Shown piece after piece: positions 61,776 to 64,000 of a stretch of 64,000 nt of DNA. Each line of letters starts with the position of its first letter. Position 1 is the first letter of the stretch. The stretch is from Pandoraea fibrosis. GTDB lineage: Bacteria; Pseudomonadota; Gammaproteobacteria; Burkholderiales; Burkholderiaceae. A program made the translations under genes and the position numbers. The DNA is taken from positions 2,294,001-2,358,000 of the forward strand of contig NZ_CP047385.1 of assembly GCF_000807775.2 (NCBI RefSeq), read 5' to 3'. The notes under the pieces were generated by a model. The model had not been told where the DNA came from. It made no database searches and worked only from the letters and a program-made list of their open reading frames with translations.

Positions 61776-62426
61776 ATGACAGAACAAGACACAACGACCG
61801 GGCCGGCACGCACGACATACCGGCATGGCGACCTGCGCCGGGCGTTGCTGGAAGCGGGGATTGCGCTGGCGCGCGATGGGGGGCCGGACGCCGTGATCCT
61901 GCGTGAGGCCACGCGGCGCGCGGGGGTTGTGCCCAATGCGGCATACCGTCACTTTGCGAATCGGCAGGATTTGCTCGATGCCGTGCGCTCGGCGGCGTTG
62001 GCCGAACTGGCGCATGCCATCGAGCATGAGTTGGCGGCAACGGGCGTGGCGGTGCCCGATGCGGCGGCCCGCGCTCGCGCGGGGCTGCGGGCCGTGGGGA
62101 TTGGCTACCTGCACTTTGCGCGTGCGCAACCGGGACTGTTCCGAACGGCGTTCGCGCCATCGGAGAATGTGCGTTCGGCGGCCACGCCGGAGAAGGCGGG
62201 TACGAGCGGACTCAACCCTTTCCAGTTGCTGGGGGCGGCGCTCGACGGCATGGTCGACGCCGGCATCATCGGCGCGGCGCAGCGTCCCGGTGCGGAGTAT
62301 CTGGCGTGGGCCGCGGTGCACGGATTAGCGGTGCTCGTAATCGATGGCCCGCTACGCGATCTGCCAGGCGATCAGGTCGATGCGCTGGGTCAGCGGCTGG
62401 TGGCGATGGTCGAGCGCGGGCTATAG
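61776..62426 (+). CDS. TetR family transcriptional regulator
   Basis: This 216-residue regulator has an N-terminal helix-turn-helix (YRHGDLRRALLEAGIALARDGGPDAVILREATRRAGVVPNAAYRHFANRQDLLDAV) and a C-terminal WHG-type ligand domain. Start 61776 has AAGGAG 6 bases upstream, and box 2 of the operator overlaps this site, so self-repression is likely. Probable regulator of the divergent SnoaL-like gene. Confidence 0.92.
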   Translation: MTEQDTTTGPARTTYRHGDLRRALLEAGIALARDGGPDAVILREATRRAGVVPNAAYRHFANRQDLLDAVRSAALAELAHAIEHELAATGVAVPDAAARARAGLRAVGIGYLHFARAQPGLFRTAFAPSENVRSAATPEKAGTSGLNPFQLLGAALDGMVDAGIIGAAQRPGAEYLAWAAVHGLAVLVIDGPLRDLPGDQVDALGQRLVAMVERGL

Positions 62427-62463
62427 CTGTCGTAGTGCGGGCCGTCGCCCCGCACTGCCGTCC

Positions 62464-63369
62464 TCAGCGCTGGGTCAGACGCGGTGTCAGCAAGTCGGCA
62501 AGCCAGTTCATGAACGCTTGCACGCGCCGGGGCAGGTGACGCCGGTTCGCGTAGAGCAGTGTGACGGCCAGCGGCTCGGCCTGATACGCCGGCAACACTT
62601 CTTGCAGCGTGCCATCGGCCAAATGACCCCGCACGCCGCTCTCAGGCGCCTGGATCAACCCGAGCCCGGCGATGCACGCCGCCTGATAGGCGTCGGCGTT
62701 ATTCACGGTCAGCACACCCTCCATCGGCCATTGGGCATATCGCTCGCCGTCGAAATACTCCCAGCCGACCGGTCGCGTGCCCAGTGTCGTCGTGTAGTGA
62801 ATCAATTGATGGGCTCGCAGATCGTCGAGCGTGTGCGGTACGCCGTGACGCTTGAGGTAAGCCGGACTCGCCACGTTGATCTGACGCATGTGGCCCAGTG
62901 GGCGCGCAATCAGCGTGGAGTCGGCGATGGCGCCCACGCGCAACACGCAGTCGAACCCTTCACGCACGAGATCGACACGCCGGTCGGTGCTCGACAGTTC
63001 CACGCGCAGGGCCGGGTGTTGCGCGAGAAATGCGGGCAGTTGCGGAATGACGGTCGTGCGCGCGAGCGTGGCAGGGAGGTCGATGCGCAAGCGGCCCGTG
63101 AGCGCCTCGTCGCGCGCCGCGAACATCGTCTCCCATTCCTCCATGTCGGCGAGCAGATCCTTGCATCGCTCGAGGCATACCTGACCGTCCTGCGTGAGCT
63201 GGACACGTCGCGTAGTCCGATGCAGCAACCGTGTGCCGAGTTGGGTCTCGAGTTGCTTGATGGCGTTGGAAACGCTGGCGCGCGGCAGGCCGAGACTGTC
63301 GGCGGCCTGCGTGAAACTCGCGGTCTCCGTCACGCGCACGAAGATACGCATGGCGTCTAGCTGATGCAT
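62464..63369 (-). CDS. LysR family transcriptional regulator
   Basis: This 301-residue regulator has the winged helix-turn-helix at 1-60 (SFTQAADSLGLPRASVSNAIKQLE) and an effector domain of the type found in the DsdC/AaeR subgroup (FDCVLRVGAIADSTLIARPLG). Divergent from the SDR gene at 63652, with a LysR-type box in the 282-base gap. The start is uncertain: no good ribosome site precedes either the ATG at 63369 or one 36 bases further up. Confidence 0.92.
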   Translation of the reverse strand: MHQLDAMRIFVRVTETASFTQAADSLGLPRASVSNAIKQLETQLGTRLLHRTTRRVQLTQDGQVCLERCKDLLADMEEWETMFAARDEALTGRLRIDLPATLARTTVIPQLPAFLAQHPALRVELSSTDRRVDLVREGFDCVLRVGAIADSTLIARPLGHMRQINVASPAYLKRHGVPHTLDDLRAHQLIHYTTTLGTRPVGWEYFDGERYAQWPMEGVLTVNNADAYQAACIAGLGLIQAPESGVRGHLADGTLQEVLPAYQAEPLAVTLLYANRRHLPRRVQAFMNWLADLLTPRLTQR

Positions 63370-63417
63370 GGCGAGAGAGGACCGGTGCGTCGATTGACCG
63401 GCCAATTGTTATTGGAA

Positions 63418-63436
63418 TTTGATCAGTGTAATCAAA
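63418..63436. promoter_or_regulatory. LysR-type operator between LysR and SDR genes
   Basis: TTTGAT (63418-63423) and ATCAAA (63431-63436) form a 6-bp inverted repeat; T63419 and A63431 are separated by 11 bases, giving the T-N11-A pattern. It lies about 50 bases before the LysR start. The rest of the 63370-63651 gap shows no gene. Confidence 0.55.
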
Positions 63437-63651
63437 ATCGCCGGGTTTATTGGTGAAATTCGTTGCAATAGGATGTTGAACATACCGCGGCACCAGAAGC
63501 GCCTCGTCAGCAACCGATGACGAACGGCGCGGGCGAGAGCCGGCAGACGCGGGACGAGACGGCCCGACATGCTGAGGACAAGCGGGGCCACCGACAGGGT
63601 TCACGGGGGGGTTGCCAGCGCGCATGGCCCCAGACATTCAGGAGCATCATC

Positions 63652-64000
63652 ATGACTCGCAAAATCGTTCTCATCACCGGTGGCAGCCGCGGCCTGGGCC
63701 GGGCGTCGGCGCTCGCCGCCGCGCGCCGCGGCATCGACGTGATTCTCACCTATCGCAGCCATCGCGCCGAGGCCGACGCGGTGGTGGCCGAGATCGTCAA
63801 GCTTGGCGCGAACGCCGTGGCCCTGCCGCTCGACGTGTCGGATTCGTCGCTATTCGCTCCGTTTGCCGCAGAGATCAAACGCGTGCTGAGCGACGTGTGG
63901 AAGCGCGATACGTTCGATTTCCTGCTGAACAACGCCGGCACGGGCTTGCACAGCGCGTTTGCCGAGACGACGCAAGCGCAGTTCGACGACCTGGTGCGCA
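63652..64000 (+). CDS. Short-chain dehydrogenase/reductase, 5' part
   Basis: The first 116 residues of an SDR cut by the window end. Cofactor loop ITGGSRGLGRASALAAA, the NADP-type region TYRSHRAEAD (Arg after the second strand), PLDVSDSS with Asp, and LLNNAGTGLHS. The catalytic Ser-Tyr-Lys lies beyond the window. Divergent from the LysR gene, which probably controls it. CAGGAG about 9 bases before the ATG. Confidence 0.88.
   Translation, partial: MTRKIVLITGGSRGLGRASALAAARRGIDVILTYRSHRAEADAVVAEIVKLGANAVALPLDVSDSSLFAPFAAEIKRVLSDVWKRDTFDFLLNNAGTGLHSAFAETTQAQFDDLVR

Overview
The window is GC-rich, dense chromosomal DNA from a beta-proteobacterium. Gene types, codon bias (strongly GC at third positions, so long antisense open frames are common) and operon styles point to Burkholderiales, probably Burkholderiaceae such as Pandoraea or a relative. 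The genus is an inference from gene content. I see no phage, transposase, integrase, rRNA operon or CRISPR array. The window is a stretch of accessory metabolism, transport and regulation.

Layout. 1-31: the first codons of a fadD-type acyl-CoA ligase (minus strand). 440-747: two identical tRNA-Arg(ACG) genes, each followed by a terminator. 0.9-6.2 kb: an EmrAB-NodT tripartite drug efflux operon divergent from a CecR-like TetR regulator. 6.3-9.8 kb: amino-acid permease, porin and Lrp regulator. 9.9-12.7 kb: FMN-dependent 2-hydroxyacid dehydrogenase, a glycine-zipper/His-rich envelope protein and a LysR regulator. 13-17.9 kb: MHS-type MFS carrier, an orphan ModA-like binding protein, an amidase, a DUF3820 protein and a LysE exporter.

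18-29.6 kb is an organosulfur acquisition region. The minus strand carries a sulfonate-type ABC importer (two binding proteins, permease, ATPase), a membrane-anchored c-type cytochrome, a class II aldolase family protein and an SsuD-like FMNH2 monooxygenase. Divergent from it are an acyl-CoA-dehydrogenase-like flavoprotein, a cysteine-dioxygenase-like cupin and a four-module rhodanese. A CysB/LysR-type inverted repeat lies between the two arms. 29.8-31.4 kb: a GT9-like glycosyltransferase and a DUF1801 protein.

31.7-40.3 kb is a seven-gene operon (succinate-semialdehyde dehydrogenase, branched-chain-type ABC importer, iron-dependent alcohol dehydrogenase) divergent from an IclR regulator. Three tandem 19-bp operator-like repeats separate them. 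Together the genes fit uptake and oxidation of a C4 compound such as 4-hydroxybutyrate to succinate. 41.3-49.3 kb: a GntR regulator and a glyoxylate-type cluster (class V aminotransferase, MFS carrier, 1018-residue FAD/Fe-S D-2-hydroxyacid dehydrogenase, D-threonine-aldolase-like PLP enzyme), with matching palindromes at the regulator and at the first gene. 49.4-49.6 kb: tRNA-Ala(GGC) and tRNA-Glu(TTC).

49.7-64 kb holds many short units: YciI, AraC, EamA exporter, VOC proteins, SDRs and YoaK. It also has a 48-residue molbindin with an apparent internal deletion next to a NifQ homologue. Further on are DUF1993, GNAT, DJ-1/PfpI, GST, an ABC-2 exporter, a SnoaL-like protein divergent from a TetR regulator with two matching operator boxes, a LysR regulator, and an SDR cut by the window end.
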